Program-made: the position numbers and the translations under genes
Notes under the pieces: model-generated
Told to the model about the DNA's origin: nothing
Databases searched by the model: none
The model's input: the letters and a program-made list of their open reading frames with translations, nothing else
Shown here: piece after piece, positions 13,101 to 26,094 of the stretch
Numbering within the stretch: position 1 is the stretch's first letter
Layout of the letters: every line of letters starts with the position of its first letter
NCBI GenBank assembly: GCA_038380795.1
Contig: CM076275.1
Span: 8,837,001-8,901,000, forward strand
DNA length: 64,000 bases
Direction of reading: 5' to 3'
Source: Pyrocephalus nanus
Taxonomy: Eukaryota > Chordata > Aves > Passeriformes > Tyrannidae

Positions 13101-14210
13101 TGCTGAACCTTGTGTCCTATTTCCTACAGACAGTTTCTCCAGCAGCAGCAGCAGCAGCAACCTTTTGGCTCTGACTGCTTAAGCAACCTGCAATTTATGA
13201 GGCTCTCTGGTGCTTCAGATAAAGAATATGGGAAAGCAAAGGAAGCCGCCACCCCCTTTGAACCATGAGCCCCCAAAGAGGACTCACTCAACTGTTTGTT
13301 GTGGGCAAGATCATAAATAATGCAGAGTATTACATACTTCTAGCTGGAAACAGAGACATAGTTTTTTTGAGGAGTTTTTATTGCCACCATGAAACACAGG
13401 AGAATATACTATCTTAGCTGGTGTGTGGTGCTGTTTGTACAACATGTGCTTTAGGGGTAAAGCACAAAAGGATGGAGAGTTGCATTTCAGCCCTATGTTG
13501 TTCCCTCCCTCCCACCCCCTGACCTGCAATGTCTCATTTACTCCATGTGCTTTTTCACAAGTCCATGAGTTTCCAGGAGACTATGCAGAGCCCCAGTAAG
13601 GAAGCATTTGACCTTGATAAAGGCAGAATCCTTAATTCTTATTCTTCCTGATTTGAAGGAAATTGAATCCCTCTATCTGAGCTCACCTATTATTTGGGCT
13701 CCTGGATGCCTAGGAGTCTGAAGTCAAATGGGACTAGATTATCATACTCTGGGGTATGCAGGCAATGTTTTGCTCCTCTGAGCTAATGAGTGGAATCTGT
13801 TAAGGGACCTGATTATTTCTACATAACTTACACAGCTGTTCATATACATTTTTTGAGACTGCATAAAGCAAACAACTTCTAAATGGCGAATATTCCATGG
13901 TTGCTTCTTCTGAGAGTTCACCTTAGACAGATATCAAAAAAGCACAGGACACGTATCCTAAATATTCCTTTGAAGATCTGTCAATTCCATTGCCCAAAAC
14001 TACAATCAGTGGAAAAGCAGCCTCCTGGTATGCACATACATGACTCCATAACTACAGCCTGTTGGTAGCAAGCTTTTAGGGCTTCCTCCTCAAAGCAGCC
14101 AGCACCACTACAGCTAAAGGTCACCAGATATAAGAGAGAAATGATGCCCACAGGAAACAGCAGATTCAGCTTCCTTTTCTTTAGGAGAGGCAGCTTTTTA
14201 AAACAACTTG
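10186..14210. other. Gene-free stretch with the window's longest open frame
   Basis: It contains the longest open frame of the window, 181 codons on the minus strand at 10241-10786. The translation shows no domain, no signal peptide and a Ser/Pro/Cys-rich composition. A 140-codon minus frame at 12640-13062 and an overlapping 114-codon plus frame at 12695-13039 are likewise featureless. The local GC content is higher than in the surrounding DNA, which is enough to give such frames by chance. I do not call a gene here. Confidence 0.55.
13141..13159. repeat. (AGC)6 microsatellite
   Basis: Six AGC units follow TTTCTCC. In one plus frame it reads as polyserine inside a chance open frame. Confidence 0.9.
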
Positions 14211-14610
14211 GAATCACAGAATGTCCTGGGTTGCAAGAGACCTTAAAGCTCATCTTGTTTCAAGCCCTGCCATGGGCAGGGACATGTCCCACTAGACCAG
14301 GTTGTTTCGAGCCCTGTCCAAGCCTTGAACACTTCCAGGGATGGGGCAGCCACAGCTTCTCTGGGCAACCAAGCCAGGGCCTCACCACCCTCATGGGGAA
14401 GAATTTCTTACATATATGTAATCTAAATTTCCCCTCTTTCAGTTTGAACTTATTACCCCTTCTCCTGTCACTCCAGTTTCTGATTCAGAGTCCCTCTCCA
14501 GCTTCCTTGTAGCCTTTTCAGGTGCAGGAAGGGTCTGGGAGGTCTCTGCACAACCTTCTCTTCTCTAGACTGAACAGCCCAATTTTCTCAGCCTGTCAAA
14601 CTTCTATAGA
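14211..14610 (-). mobile_element. CR1 LINE 3' fragment (antisense, about 400 bp)
   Basis: The left end 'gaatcacagaatgtcctggg' is the inverted CR1 tail. It is followed in order by 'gaccttaaagctcat', 'ctgccatgggcagggac', 'aacacttccagggatgggg', 'cagcttctctgggcaacc', 'agggcctcaccaccctcat' and 'gaagaatttctta'. The segment ends near 'ctcagcctgtc'. All blocks are in the order of an avian CR1 read from its 3' end backwards, so the element lies on the minus strand. It is 5'-truncated after about 400 bp, as is usual for CR1. It contains no reverse-transcriptase coding part; the 123-codon plus frame over it is an antisense artefact. Confidence 0.95.
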
Positions 14611-17600
14611 TACTTGTCTTCACACAGCTATCAGAGGACAGTTTGCTGAGTGAAGGCTTTTTCTGCACTTAATATAACATATTGGATTGTTCCACTGTGT
14701 GTTTTAAACAGCAGTGAAGAAGTTGAGAAATGTGACCCCGCAGTGAAGACAGGGCTGAGCCTCCTCCATCATCACTTGTACAGCACTTTCTTCACCTGGG
14801 CACTGAACCATGTTGCTTCTCCCTCCCTTGCATATAACACATAAATAAGCACAAACGAGCAATTGTTTGTGCCACAGTCAGACCTCTGAGATGCTCTAGA
14901 CAGGCTAAGAGGCATTCAGGATTGCATATCCCTCTCAGCCTGGTGGGATTTCACAGTCCAGTGTTTTTCTCCCTTTTCATAAATGGAACAGCATCTCCAC
15001 TTTTCTTTACTACCAAAAATGTAACTTTGCCAAGTCTTGTCCTGTAGTTTCAGGAGCAGGCACTGTCTGCAAATAAATAGCACATAGCCACCTAGAAAAT
15101 GACCCTTTAGTTTCTGTCCCAATGGACCCCAGTTATTAAAAGCAAAGCAAATTCCTTGCTGGTGGCTGAAATTATGAGGATGAAGAGCCAGTGGAGGTCT
15201 CCTGGGCCTGGTTGCTGCCCTGTGGTTTTCCCTAGTCTAAGCTGTTTGCTCCCACAGGCTAAAGTCAGAGCTTTTCTGATGACTTAAAGTTACACCTCTT
15301 GAGAAATTGCAGAATGTCTCCTCTCTTTGATGAAGTTCTGGATCCTGCTGTAGTGCCTTCAAGAGTTGCTGTTAGAAAGAAAACAAGGGCATGTCTGGGC
15401 AAAGGAATTCTTTCTGCTGAGCAAAATAGCCCGTGAAAACAGGTTTGCAACAGAAAATTAAAAGCATTGCTACATATTTCTCTTTTGTTGAGGCAGAGCA
15501 AACCAGAAATATGAAATCATATTCTCTGGAGAAATATGAGATCAGGTTTTCCACACCAGCATGGAAATGTCCCACGAGGCTGAAGCATTGCCACAGCTGT
15601 ACAATTTACACTTGGAAATGCACTTTTCATGTGAACACTGTTGTGCTACGAGACCTGCTTGGAGATCAGTGGTGGGTTTTGTTCATGAGGGACTTGATGT
15701 TGCTTTGTGGGAGAGCGAGGAATCGCTGTAAGTCAGATGTAATCTTGCTCATCAAGGCTGCACAGCATGAATGTGCTGTGCTTGGGCATGATCCTGTCTC
15801 AGCATACAACAATCTGCATCCACAGTAGATGTCCTGAAGGATGCACTGCTGAATGTTTCCATCCTGCTGGCACAGGAAAGCCTGGATCAGGGCAACCAGT
15901 TTGGCTTTGTATTGGGGATTTATGTGCTGTCTTCTGCCATTATTTGTATACAGAGTTACAAAATGAAGACATCTTTTTCCAGCTGATTTCTACAATAGAA
16001 AGGGGTTAACCTTAGGGTGGAGATTGCAATGGAGTTGTCTGAGTTTGAGCCATGGCTGCTTCTTGCTTGAGAGAGGACAGTACTCAGTTTCAAATAAACA
16101 TGAATGGAAGTCTGCTGCAGTGAGATCCAGATTCACAGCCCTACCCAGCAATCTCAGGAGACACAGAAAAGAGTTTTCACCTTCTTTTCCCACCGTCCCC
16201 TGATTTTCTCCTGACAAATACTCCTGCCTTTTTTTCCCCATCTCCCCTTGCTAAACACTGGGAAAGTACTGCTTGGCTAAATGAAAAATGACCCTTTTCC
16301 AGTGGAGGAAACTGGGACAGCCTAATGATGCAGGATGAAAGAGCAGCATCAGTATCAAACAAAACACTGGGCTTTTTTGCACTCAGTTCCTTTAGGAAGT
16401 CATTCCCCAGAGCCATCACAGAAAGACATCATGTTGCTATATGGTCTATTTCTGGTGCCAGAAGACAAACAGCCTGATAGTTAACATCATTTGCACTCTT
16501 GAAGGCAATTTTTGTTGTTCAGAAGCACAGGACAAGTAAAACATTATTCTCTCTGAGTCAGCCGTATTAATGAAGTAAAAACCTGTCTCACAGATGTATT
16601 GTATGAACACTCATTTTTGAGAGCTTTCCCAGTGTAGCCCTTTCTCAAAACTATCCTGCTGTTCATGGTCCCCTCTCTCAGATGAACAAGGGAGTGAGAA
16701 TTGCTGTTCCTTGAGTTTGGGAATGGGCTTTGACATTCCCTGTCTGTATCATTAAATGAAGACCTGGTGAGTTCTGATACTAGTGAAAGCTATTGATTAC
16801 ATCATCCCCTTTTTAATTATTTCTCTGAAGATTGGGTTTGTCTACACTTATAGGATTGCAGAGTTGTGAAACGGAGTCAGGGCAGTAGAAACTGTAGACT
16901 TAAAAGACTTTACCCTGCCATCACAGACTTTGTTCATGCATTATTACACTTATTAATGTCTATCACTAGGACATATGGAAGAGCAGTTACACCAGTCCTG
17001 TTAGATCATCACTCAGAGATTAGAAGTGAGTAAAAAACTGCAAAGCATTCTCCATAAATATTCATTGGAATCGTTTATAATGCAGTTACTCTGAAGACAG
17101 CCAGGCATCATGGCTGGAGGTACTGTATCGATTTTCTCCTACAGATATCAAGATTAAATCTGCTCAGTGTACCAGTCAAGAGATTTCTTTTAGAAAGGAA
17201 GTTCATGTGGAGCCAATCAGTCATGTCTCTGATGAATTGAGCCTTTCAGAAAGTGCTGAATCACAAACCCAAAAGTGTTCCTGGAGATCTGCTTGATTTT
17301 ATACAATTTTCCTTTAGAGCATTACTCATATTCACTTTGGAATTTCTTATCACACATAGGAGAGACACTCACTTAGCAATAGCTTGAAACATGGAGATTT
17401 GGTCATTAGTTTAGAATTTGGTAGAGAATTGAGGTGAAATCAGGACTTTCTCTTCCCAGATGAATGATTCAGTTAGTGACTGGGGCAAGGAGTTGAACAA
17501 GAACCAATCCTTGTTTGGTCAGTCTTTCACAAAATAAAATTCTCATTTTCTTCAGCTCTGTTCTCTCATCTATTCTGAGCTCAGGCATACCCTTAATGAA

Positions 17601-18328
17601 TTAATCATAATTAGTATTTCTAGAGACAATAGAAACACTAAAAAGCCACTCTCATGATGTAAAGTGAATATGTACACCAGTTTGGACAGTCACTTCCCAT
17701 GCAGTAGCTGACCTATTCAAAAGTTCCTTTGCAGGAAGCAATAACAGTGCAATAGGGAATAGCCTGGGAACAAGGTAATGAAAACAGTGAAAATACTAAG
17801 GGACCCTACAGTATTTTAAACAAGGTATAAGCATTCAATATTTTTTTCCCAGCATTACCTATAACTCCAGCTGGAGAGGGGATTGGGCATGGGCTGTAAA
17901 TACACATCTAAGCTCAGTAAAACAAAGAAATGGATGAGTGGGATGAGGGGCACAAGGTAACAGGGACACCAGATCAATGCAATAAGCAGCAGCAGGCTCC
18001 ACATACCATCTGCCTGGTCCTCTCCCCTACCCCCATTAGGGCTCACTTTCACATCACACAGATCAGCCGTCTGTTTTCACCCACCCCCCGAGTGACAGTC
18101 TAACTGTGTTTGACAGAATATATGTTTTTTTCCCACCTCCTCCACAAGCCCTTTCCTTTGTCCTCTTTTCAGCAGTTCTGGCTTCTGCCAGCAGATTATG
18201 CTGACAATTTAGTGTGAAAAGGAAATTAGAAATGCACCAGCATTCCTCACATGAGCAGAGCCACAGCTTGAATGAAAACATTAATTCAGATTAAAACTGA
18301 ATCACTCAACAATTCATCTTTTTAGTGC

Positions 18329-18331
<3 letters not shown>
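14611..18331. other. Gene-free single-copy stretch
   Basis: Several 60-131-codon frames occur on both strands (the largest at 15433-15828), none with recognisable domains or coding-like composition. No transposon is recognised. The AT-rich part around 16900-17150 has TTATTAATG, TAAATATTCATT and similar words but nothing decisive. Confidence 0.55.

Positions 18332-18362
<31 letters not shown>
18332..18362. repeat. (TG)n microsatellite, about 15 units
   Basis: An uninterrupted alternating TG tract of 31 bp preceded by CATA. It is a length-variable dinucleotide and a candidate Z-DNA former. Confidence 0.95.
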
Positions 18363-18366
<4 letters not shown>

Positions 18367-19864
18367 CAGGGATGTTATTGTGTTAGGTCTCTGGATATGA
18401 CCTACCTGATTAATGGAATGACACAGTCTGCCAATATAATTCCTACAACTAAATCAGTGCATCGTGCAACCCCTAGATCCCCAAGGAGAGGAAATGTGCT
18501 CCAGAAACCCTAAGGAAGCAAAGTGGTTTCGAGGCTCTGCCTTACAACTGTGTAAGGGCTCTGTTGGAGGCAGGTCAGCCTCATCCCAAACTGGCTATTA
18601 CTCCTTAAGAAAGATCTGCTTGCCAAGCACCAAATAGGAGTAATTTCCTGGTGCATCCCCTCTGAGCTGTCCCAGGCAAACCAACAAGTGAGGGGCAGAT
18701 TTTGAGTTGTCAGCAGGGAGATGCCTACCCAAAGGAGCTGACTGCCTTTCCCATTCTCTCACATCACCTCCAACTGCCACTATTTTTCTTCCATAAAGTA
18801 GAATTACTATGAAACCCATCTAAGGGAATGATAAGATTTAATTTCTAAAGCCTTATGTGATCCTGGTGTAGGGAAAAAAAAAAAAAAAAAAAAGCCATAT
18901 GGAAAGAACACCTGCCAACTACAATCTAGCCCTAAACACAGAATATATGATATTTCCTGGCGTGGGTGAGAATGAAGTGTCAGAGGTTCTAGTTTGGAAA
19001 GGCCAGAAGGGAGTAACTCTTAAAAAAAGCAGAAAAAAAAAAATCCCTTTCTAAAGTCCTTTAGAGAGTGGCTGGTGTTGAGGGGAGAAGTGCTCTCAGG
19101 TTCCTAAGAGCTTATGGTACAAGTGACTTGTGATCACACGTAATGAGAAACAACTCCACACTATCCTCTCCAAGTGTGTGACAGTGTCTGTGCCACTCAG
19201 CCAGGAGCAAAGAGAAATGGAAAGAAATAGCAAAGCCAGGACAAGCACAGCCTTCAAACTGATTAGTCAGAATGACAAAATCATAACACAAGCTCATGAC
19301 TCACTTCAGATTTTCTGTTCAAAAACGTTGCGTTTCCTGAGCTATTGCCACGGGCATCCCACAGAGCTATACCAAAGTCAACAACAACAGAAGAATTACA
19401 CTCAGAGTGCCAGGTTCATTTAAAAAGCAGTATAATTGGAAATAAATTAAATAATTAAATAAGATCAGTTGGTGGGGCACTTCATGTTGTCCATGTGTAA
19501 TTAAGGAGAGCAATCACATGGTACTGCAGGCAGCAGACGGTCAAATAAGGAAAGGATGATAGGGAGACAAGGACACAATCAGAAAAGGCAGTACTCAGAG
19601 GAAGCAACAGAAAATTCATCTGTTTGCTGCATGATGGAGTCTACCTAGAAGATTAGATTCTGTGATTTGAGGTTTAGCTTCTTTCTTCTAGGTAAATAAT
19701 ATTTCTCTAGACATAGGAGCAGAACATCAGCTGCACTCAGGACAGCACAAAAGTCCCCTCTGCCCTGTGTCTGCTTTCTGACATTTGCCCCTTCCAGATA
19801 TTTAAGGAAAACTTCTAGAACAGGTTAAATGAAGACAGATCCTTTCCCTAGTCCACCTTCCTAG
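18363..19864. other. Gene-free single-copy stretch
   Basis: No recognised gene or transposon. It contains a run of 20 A at 18874-18893 and a shorter A-rich tract near 19022-19042. Open frames are 97 codons or fewer and featureless. Confidence 0.6.
18874..18893. repeat. Poly(A) run, 20 bp
   Basis: A pure A20 homopolymer. There is no poly(A) signal or retropseudogene body immediately upstream that I can recognise, so it is treated as simple repeat. Confidence 0.9.
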
Positions 19865-21585
19865 CTTACTGAGGCTGAACCCATCCAAGGATTTACTAGC
19901 CCCTTTTCACAGAATGTCAGTGGTACACTTTCCCTGCACTAATTCAACTACCAATTTTTTAGCATGGATGAATGTGGCATCCACAAAATCCTGCAGCAAT
20001 GAGTCGCACAGTTCAGAGATGTCTTGTGCCAGAAAAAACATTCCTTTGATTTATTTCAAAATATTTTGGGCCTGTTTTATTTGAGGCCTGCAGCTTATTA
20101 TATAATGAGAGGGAATGAAGTATCATCCCTTTTTCGGCCTCTCAATGAGGAACGAATCTGCTTTGGACTTTCAGGCATGGTCACTGCCTTTCTGTGTGCT
20201 TTTTTGTGTTCTTCTACATCTCAGGGGAACCAAAGCTATACATAGCTTTCATGCAGCCTGAACAGTGCTTAATTACATTTCCTGGTATGTTCTCTATTCC
20301 TTCCCTAATAATTTTTAAAATTCTCCCTACCTTCTGACTCATTCCCACTGAGCCTTGAGCTAATGTTTTCATAGTGCTGTTCAAAGCAAGTCCACAATCT
20401 CTTCCCTGAATGCTAATAGCTAATCTACAGTTCATCACTGTGTAGGTTATAATTAATGTTGGTTTTTTTGCAATGGTCATTATCCTGTATTTCTTAATAC
20501 GTGAATTTCATCCTCTGTTTTACCACCCATTCTCTCAGTACCAGGAGAAGCTTCTGCAGGTCCTTATATTCATTTTAGCTTTTTATGCCCTGAACATACT
20601 CATGTCATCAGGAAATGGCCTTACCCCAGCTCTTTGCATATTGTTTGTGAATACCCTGAATTACACAGTCCCAGGCACAGGTAACATCCATCATTCAGTA
20701 GCACAGGGAAACCTTCCCTGCAGTGTGAGACCATAGCTTTTACCCACTTAAGAAATCACAAAAGGACCTTCTCCCTTATCCCCAGTTTATTTCTGTTAAG
20801 AACATTTTGGGAGAGAACTTCTTAAAAGCTCATGAGGACCTGAGAGTAGTGAAGCAACCAGCCCACTCTTGCCTCCCTACTGATCCCTCAAAAACAGAAA
20901 AATACTTGAGAGGAACAGCCTTGTTCTTTTCTATGCTGTCATCTTTATCCCTATGTTTTAATTCCATTCTTTAGTATAGCTTTTGTCATTTGCACCCTAA
21001 AGTCCTGCCAGCCTGCAGCATTTCAGGTTCCCCTTCCCTTCAGCCTTTCAAGAAATCACTGCATCATTTGCAACCTTCTCTTCCTGAGCGGAAACTTCAG
21101 ATTTACACCCCCCCCTCCGTTAACAGCCGAGCAATTTCGTATCCGAGTGCCTTTAGAACTTGTAAACGAAACCCATCTGCTCCTGGCAATTTGTTATTAT
21201 TCATCTTACTGATTCATGCCTAGACCCTTTCTACCAGCAGTTCAGTTTGAGGCAACTCTTCTGCCTTGTGCCCCATACAAAAAGGCTCTGGTGAAGTGCC
21301 CTGCTTGAACTCCGGAGTTGTGAACATTGGGGCACATAATTAATCTTCCCTGCAGGCTCCACCCCACTAACCTGCCCTCCAGACTCACAGCAAGGCTTCC
21401 TGTTCCTGCTGTGCTCCGGGCCGTGTGTATTATTATTTTTATACCTTCAGCAAGCTGATCCTCAAAATCTACCTGAGGTTTGCCACATGGCATGTCTACT
21501 TTTTGCTTTTTTGAAAGTGGTCATTCTTCCTCTCTTTTCCTCACCAGGACACAACTTCCAGCTTGAAACCTTCCCTGAGGTCAAG
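19865..21585 (-). mobile_element. Ancient CR1-type LINE remnant (antisense, about 1.7 kb)
   Basis: Many short blocks keep the order of an inverted, amniote-age CR1 of the type abundant in turtles and crocodilians. Left to right these include 'ggcatccacaaaatcctgca', 'gcaatgagtcgcacagttc', 'cctttgatttatttcaaa', 'ttatataatgagag', 'ccctaataatttttaaaatt', 'tgaatttcatcctctgtttt', 'gtgaataccctgaattac', 'aggaccttctcccttatcc' and 'attctttagtatagc'. They continue with 'agcaatttcgtatccgagtg', 'catctgctcctggcaatttg', 'ggcttcctgttcctgctgt' and 'cctcaccaggacacaacttcca'. In sense orientation this covers the distal reverse-transcriptase domain and part of the 3' UTR. Indels and stops break every frame, so no protein is encoded. 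Assignment rests on recalled consensus order, not an alignment score. Confidence 0.75.
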
Positions 21586-21589
21586 TGAA

Positions 21590-21697
21590 TATGCAAAGTG
21601 GATCTCATCCATTTCATCCATTTTATGTCCCATGGGCAGGGACACTTTCCATGACACCAGGTTGCTCCGAGCCCCATCCAATCCTGCCTTGAGAAAG
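21590..21697 (-). mobile_element. Short CR1 3' fragment (antisense)
   Basis: The block 'cccatgggcagggacac', then 'tttccatgacaccaggttgc', then 'gagccccatccaatcctgcc' matches the near-3' part of avian CR1 on the minus strand. The tail itself (left side) is degraded or replaced by 'catccatttcatccatttta'. It abuts the right end of the ancient CR1 and is clearly younger by its better match. Confidence 0.85.
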
Positions 21698-23698
21698 ATG
21701 AAAAACTGCCAAGGGGGGCTTTCTGCGTATCCTCAGGGTGATAACAAAAATGACTCCCTCTATCAGCCCTGTTCAAGTCTACCATTATGCAGAAATCCTT
21801 TTATGTACTATTAAAATTCAGCCAGTTCTGCTCAAAGCAGAGCTGTCCTCTAGCGGTATCCATCAATACTGTGAAAGACAGGAGCTGAAATGAATATAAT
21901 TTCTAACAGAAATCATTACAATTCTAAACAAAGAAATCTTTTAAAGTACAAAAAGAGCAGGATAGATAGAGAAAAAAAAGGAGAAAAAAAATCTAATTAT
22001 ATTCATAAAAATCCTGCTATTAGAGAACTAGTACAGTTAGAGTTCATCTTTTGTCCTTGAATTAAAAAGGCAGGCATGGCTAATCCATGAAACTAAAGTC
22101 TCCTTTACCTTGCTGTTCTATAAAATTATTTCAAGGTGCCCTTTTTATTTGGGGCGGGCTGGTGGGGGGTGGAGCTTAAAAATAAATATGGTTCCATCCT
22201 TTCTCAAGGTCTTTCAGAATATGCCCCAAAGTCAGTGGGGAGAAGGGCAATCTGAAACAGGCATGGAAAGCAAGAAGTAAAGAGCAACCTATCACTTCAA
22301 ATGTGGAACAAAAACTATGCTTTCTAGTCATTCTCTTAAATTAATGGTGGAGGACTGATACTGCTGTTTATAAGAATTAAAGAGTTGTCATTTTGTGAAT
22401 AATGAGGTACTCCCAGGTGGCAGGAAACTGTCCTTACTTATTTCAGTCTTCAAATCCTATTCTGTCATCCTCCTTTTAAATGCTTTGCTCCAGTCTTGGG
22501 TCTCTACTGGGAATACATATCTTTGATCCAGGGTCCATCCTGTCTGAAGAGCTGCTGCTGGCAAAGAGTTTCAGAGCAGCTTTGCTCCTCTGAAGTCATC
22601 CAAGGCAGCATGATTTGAACATCAGAACCATTGACTTTGGAGGGGATGTGTCATGTGGGCAAGACCAGCTCTTCCATGTGTTCCTGTGACAGGCAGGTCT
22701 GGGAATGAGCTTTTTATGCTCCATATACAGCCCGAGCTCAAGTTGTGAGGTTATGATTTCAGTAGATTTACTCACATATCTAAATTTAGCTGATTTAAGG
22801 CTATCAAAACCCAGCTTTGTTCAGCAAGTGTGTGCATTCAAATATGTGTATGTGTATGAACAGCACACCAAACTGAGCCACAAGCTTCCCACTACCAGCA
22901 AACCCACTCCTGTTTAGGCACAGCAACTGCAACACAAATGAGAGATGGTGCATTACTTTACTTCTGTGACCTGCTCTGCATGTTTCCCAGTACTTAATGT
23001 ATCCTTAATGAATCTGAGTGTTGGGAAAGGAGAAAGAACCTTTCAAAATCTATTGGCCAGCCCTTTCTTCCACTCCCATCTCAGAGGAACTATTCCTGAA
23101 CGTGGTATTTGGCGATATGAGGAATGAGATCAGAGTCTGGCCTATTGTCTCCTCTTTCCTCTGAATTTAGATGTTATTTACCGAGCATAAAAATAGCCAA
23201 AATTATGCCATGGCAGAGGAACAGAAAATATATCTGCTTAATTTCAGTGATAGGTTTTCCAAAGCTAATGTTCTTCAAATAAGTGCTGTGCTGTGTTGTG
23301 GGTGCATGACCACACATTATGTACATCAGGAGTGCCAGGATCTAGCTGGAGGTTACCGTGTTCCAAGTGAAAAACCATCATCTTCCACTCAAAAATGTGA
23401 TCACATAATGAGCAGCTCTGAAGTGGATAATTGGACTTTATTCAGAGATGGCTCAGCACCAGATAATACCTGATCCAGATCTATTTCTAATTCATCTCAA
23501 ACCTACGATTGGCCTAATTTCACGCACAGTTTCTTGAGGTGACTTCTGATGGGCCAGGGGCAGAAGAAATGAAATGAAAGAAAGCATTGACTCATTAATT
23601 TCAAAGTCCTGACTTAAACCTTCATTTTTCTCTCCATGAGGCTCTTGTGAGCATTTTTCATAAGGAGAGGTGGTTTTAAAAAAGAAGGAGTAAGAAAA

Positions 23699-23700
<2 letters not shown>
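21698..23700. other. Gene-free single-copy stretch
   Basis: Featureless AT-rich DNA. A purine-rich tract at about 21960-21995 (GATAGATAGAG followed by A8 and A8 runs) and a G-rich block at 22152-22173 are the only low-complexity parts. The 100-codon plus frame at 23171-23473 has no recognisable feature. Confidence 0.6.

Positions 23701-23743
<43 letters not shown>
23701..23743. repeat. (GT)n microsatellite, about 21 units
   Basis: A perfect 43-bp alternating GT tract, the longest dinucleotide array in the window. It produces a His-Thr repeat in two minus-strand chance frames (23492-23746 and 23614-23853). Confidence 0.97.
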
Positions 23744-23744
<1 letters not shown>

Positions 23745-26094
23745 AAATGTGGAAAAAATATGTTTTAACAAAATTCCAGCATATGGCATACCTTAAACAA
23801 GAAGAAAAGGGAATTCTGATCCCCATTGTACACAGAAGAAATTTATAAACCAATAAGACTAATTTAATTCAAAAAATCAATACTGGGAAATGTTACCAAA
23901 GCACCACTCGTTGGCTTTCCATTTGTTTGTAGACACGTTTCTGGAATAATAATGGCAAGTCATTACTCAGACACTGGTTGGTGGCTACAAAAGCATTGAA
24001 AGCCATAGCTAAGTTTCTTTTTTCTCTGTCTGTAAAGAGCGTGTTTCTCACTCAGAAATTGCAATCAGGATAAGAACCCTTTAATAATTGAAAACTTTAG
24101 GCCTTCTGGGTGGGATCTGCAAAAAGACCATTCATCATGGATGTGCTCAGCTGCCAGTAAAATCAGTAGGAGATTCACCAAATGCATGAAGGCAGCACAA
24201 TCACGTCAACCCTGAGGGCTGGGCAGAACCCCTAATTTATTTGTTACTTAAATGAAACTTTAGCAACATGGAAAAGTCATAGGATCCTTCCAGTATTTCT
24301 GACTGTATTGATCCTTCAGTGAGGCAGAAAGATTCTGCTCCCCATTTCATGATTGATTTAGTTTAGCAATTCAAAGCAGCCCATGCCTTACTGATGGGAT
24401 CAACGGGCTGTTACTCTCCATAGCTGTTCTGGGAAGGTGGATGAGGGTGCTTTGCCTATCAGGCACAGAGCTGCAGGACGTGTGCTGGCTCCTGCGCTCC
24501 AGAAATATCCCCCAAGTTGCTCAACAGCAGGCAGGCAGAGGTGGATCCACAACTCAGCCTTGGAGGTTTTGTATAGCTTGGAAACTCACTCTGAGACTTG
24601 CAGAAAATCCTTTCCCTGTGTGCTCAAGAGCTATCCAAAAGGGTGGGGTGTTTTTGTCTCTTTAGTTTAATAGCATCCTAGCCCTCCTTTAGTGAAAGCT
24701 TATGAAACCAAACTCAGATTGTCTTTAGTATAATTTTCTCCTTTTTATTTTTTATTTTTGCCCTTGCCAGTGTCCTGTCCCAGTACCATTATCCTTCTTT
24801 CTGCATTTTTCCAGACATTAAAACCCCTCAGTAGAAGTTCTGAACAGCTCTCCATACACATAGCTAAAAACTGAGCTAGGAAAACTCTTTGTTATGGATA
24901 ACAGTATTTACTTGTAACTAGCACATTATTATTTATCAAAAACCTGCTCAGATCTTGCATATACCTTATTCATACAAAAAATAGTCAGAGGAAACAAAGA
25001 AAGGTTTTGGGGTGTTACTCAAAGAGCATATAAAATCTCAGTAGTAACTGTTTGTTTTCCTCCGTTACACTTTCTTGCACCAAAATTAAAGTTTTAAATG
25101 GAGTACAAGAATCTAAATTGATTTGGTGAAGAATTTAAAAGTGAGCTTATCTTTAAGCAACCAAAGAATTCATCAGCTTCAGCTGTTATTCCTGACTTCA
25201 GAAAGAGCAGTCATGGAAACATCCCTCCTCCGGGCAGCTCCTGCCATGGAACGCCAGCCATGAGAGCACAGACAGTCCCGACCAGAGAAAGCACCTTGCA
25301 TCCATTTTAAAAGAAGATTGCAGTCACATCTGCCACCAGGTTAAGAGGGTTCTGTGATGGGCAATTGCTCCTCTCTAATGTAGATTTGTCATCTAACAAC
25401 TCGGTGAAGACATCGGGAGCTCTCTGTTCCCTGGTGCAGGAGTGGATCATTTCTCATGGAACCCACACATCACTGTATGTGTCTGAAGGCCAGAGGGCAA
25501 AAAGGGAGACTCATATTGCTGACAAATAATTGCAACATGTCTGTTTAACATTTGCAACAAATCAGCAGCAGCATTTAGAAGGGCTGCCTGGAGGTCTGGA
25601 GCTGTCAAGCCAGATAATGGCCTGAAACACTGCTGGCTAATAATAACACCAGGCTTCGCTGCACTGTGTGCAAGTGTAAACTCCAGAGGGCTTTTTCCCT
25701 GGTTTTTCCCCTCTCTGCTGCTGTTGACTTTACATTTTGCAAGGGACATCTCCAGCAGATCCAGTCTGTGACCTTCAGAAGACACAGCCTAATGTCTGTG
25801 ACAGCCACACACTGCAGCTCCACCAGCACGAGGGCACAGGAGCACAAAAAAAACCCCAAAACACAACCCAGAGCGGAGTGGCTGCCTGCCCTGTGGGTGA
25901 TTGTCACACCTCAAACACAAAGGGCTCCTGGGCACCGTGGTGCCAGGCACAGTCCTGGTCCATCATTATCTTTCTGTGTGTGCAGTTAAGTGCTCTGTGT
26001 GGAGGTATGAAGGGAGATGATGGAGAAGATACTGGGTGAGGGTACCCGATTTTACCTCACTTATAGGTTTGTTTCTCCAGCCAGGTGCAAAAAT
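23744..26094. other. Gene-free single-copy stretch
   Basis: No exon recognised. Overlapping 100-112-codon frames on both strands between 25447 and 26039 share a slightly GC-richer patch but have no domains and are mutually exclusive. An A8-CCCC string lies at 25846-25857. Confidence 0.55.

Noticed and set aside
13690..13745. Stretch with 'gaagtcaaatgggactagat' resembling old amniote repeats
   Set aside because: Only about 20 bases match a remembered pattern; too short to name a family.
14141..14512. 123-codon plus frame
   Set aside because: It reads the antisense strand of a CR1 3' UTR.
23492..23853. His-Thr repeat proteins on the minus strand
   Set aside because: Produced by the GT microsatellite.
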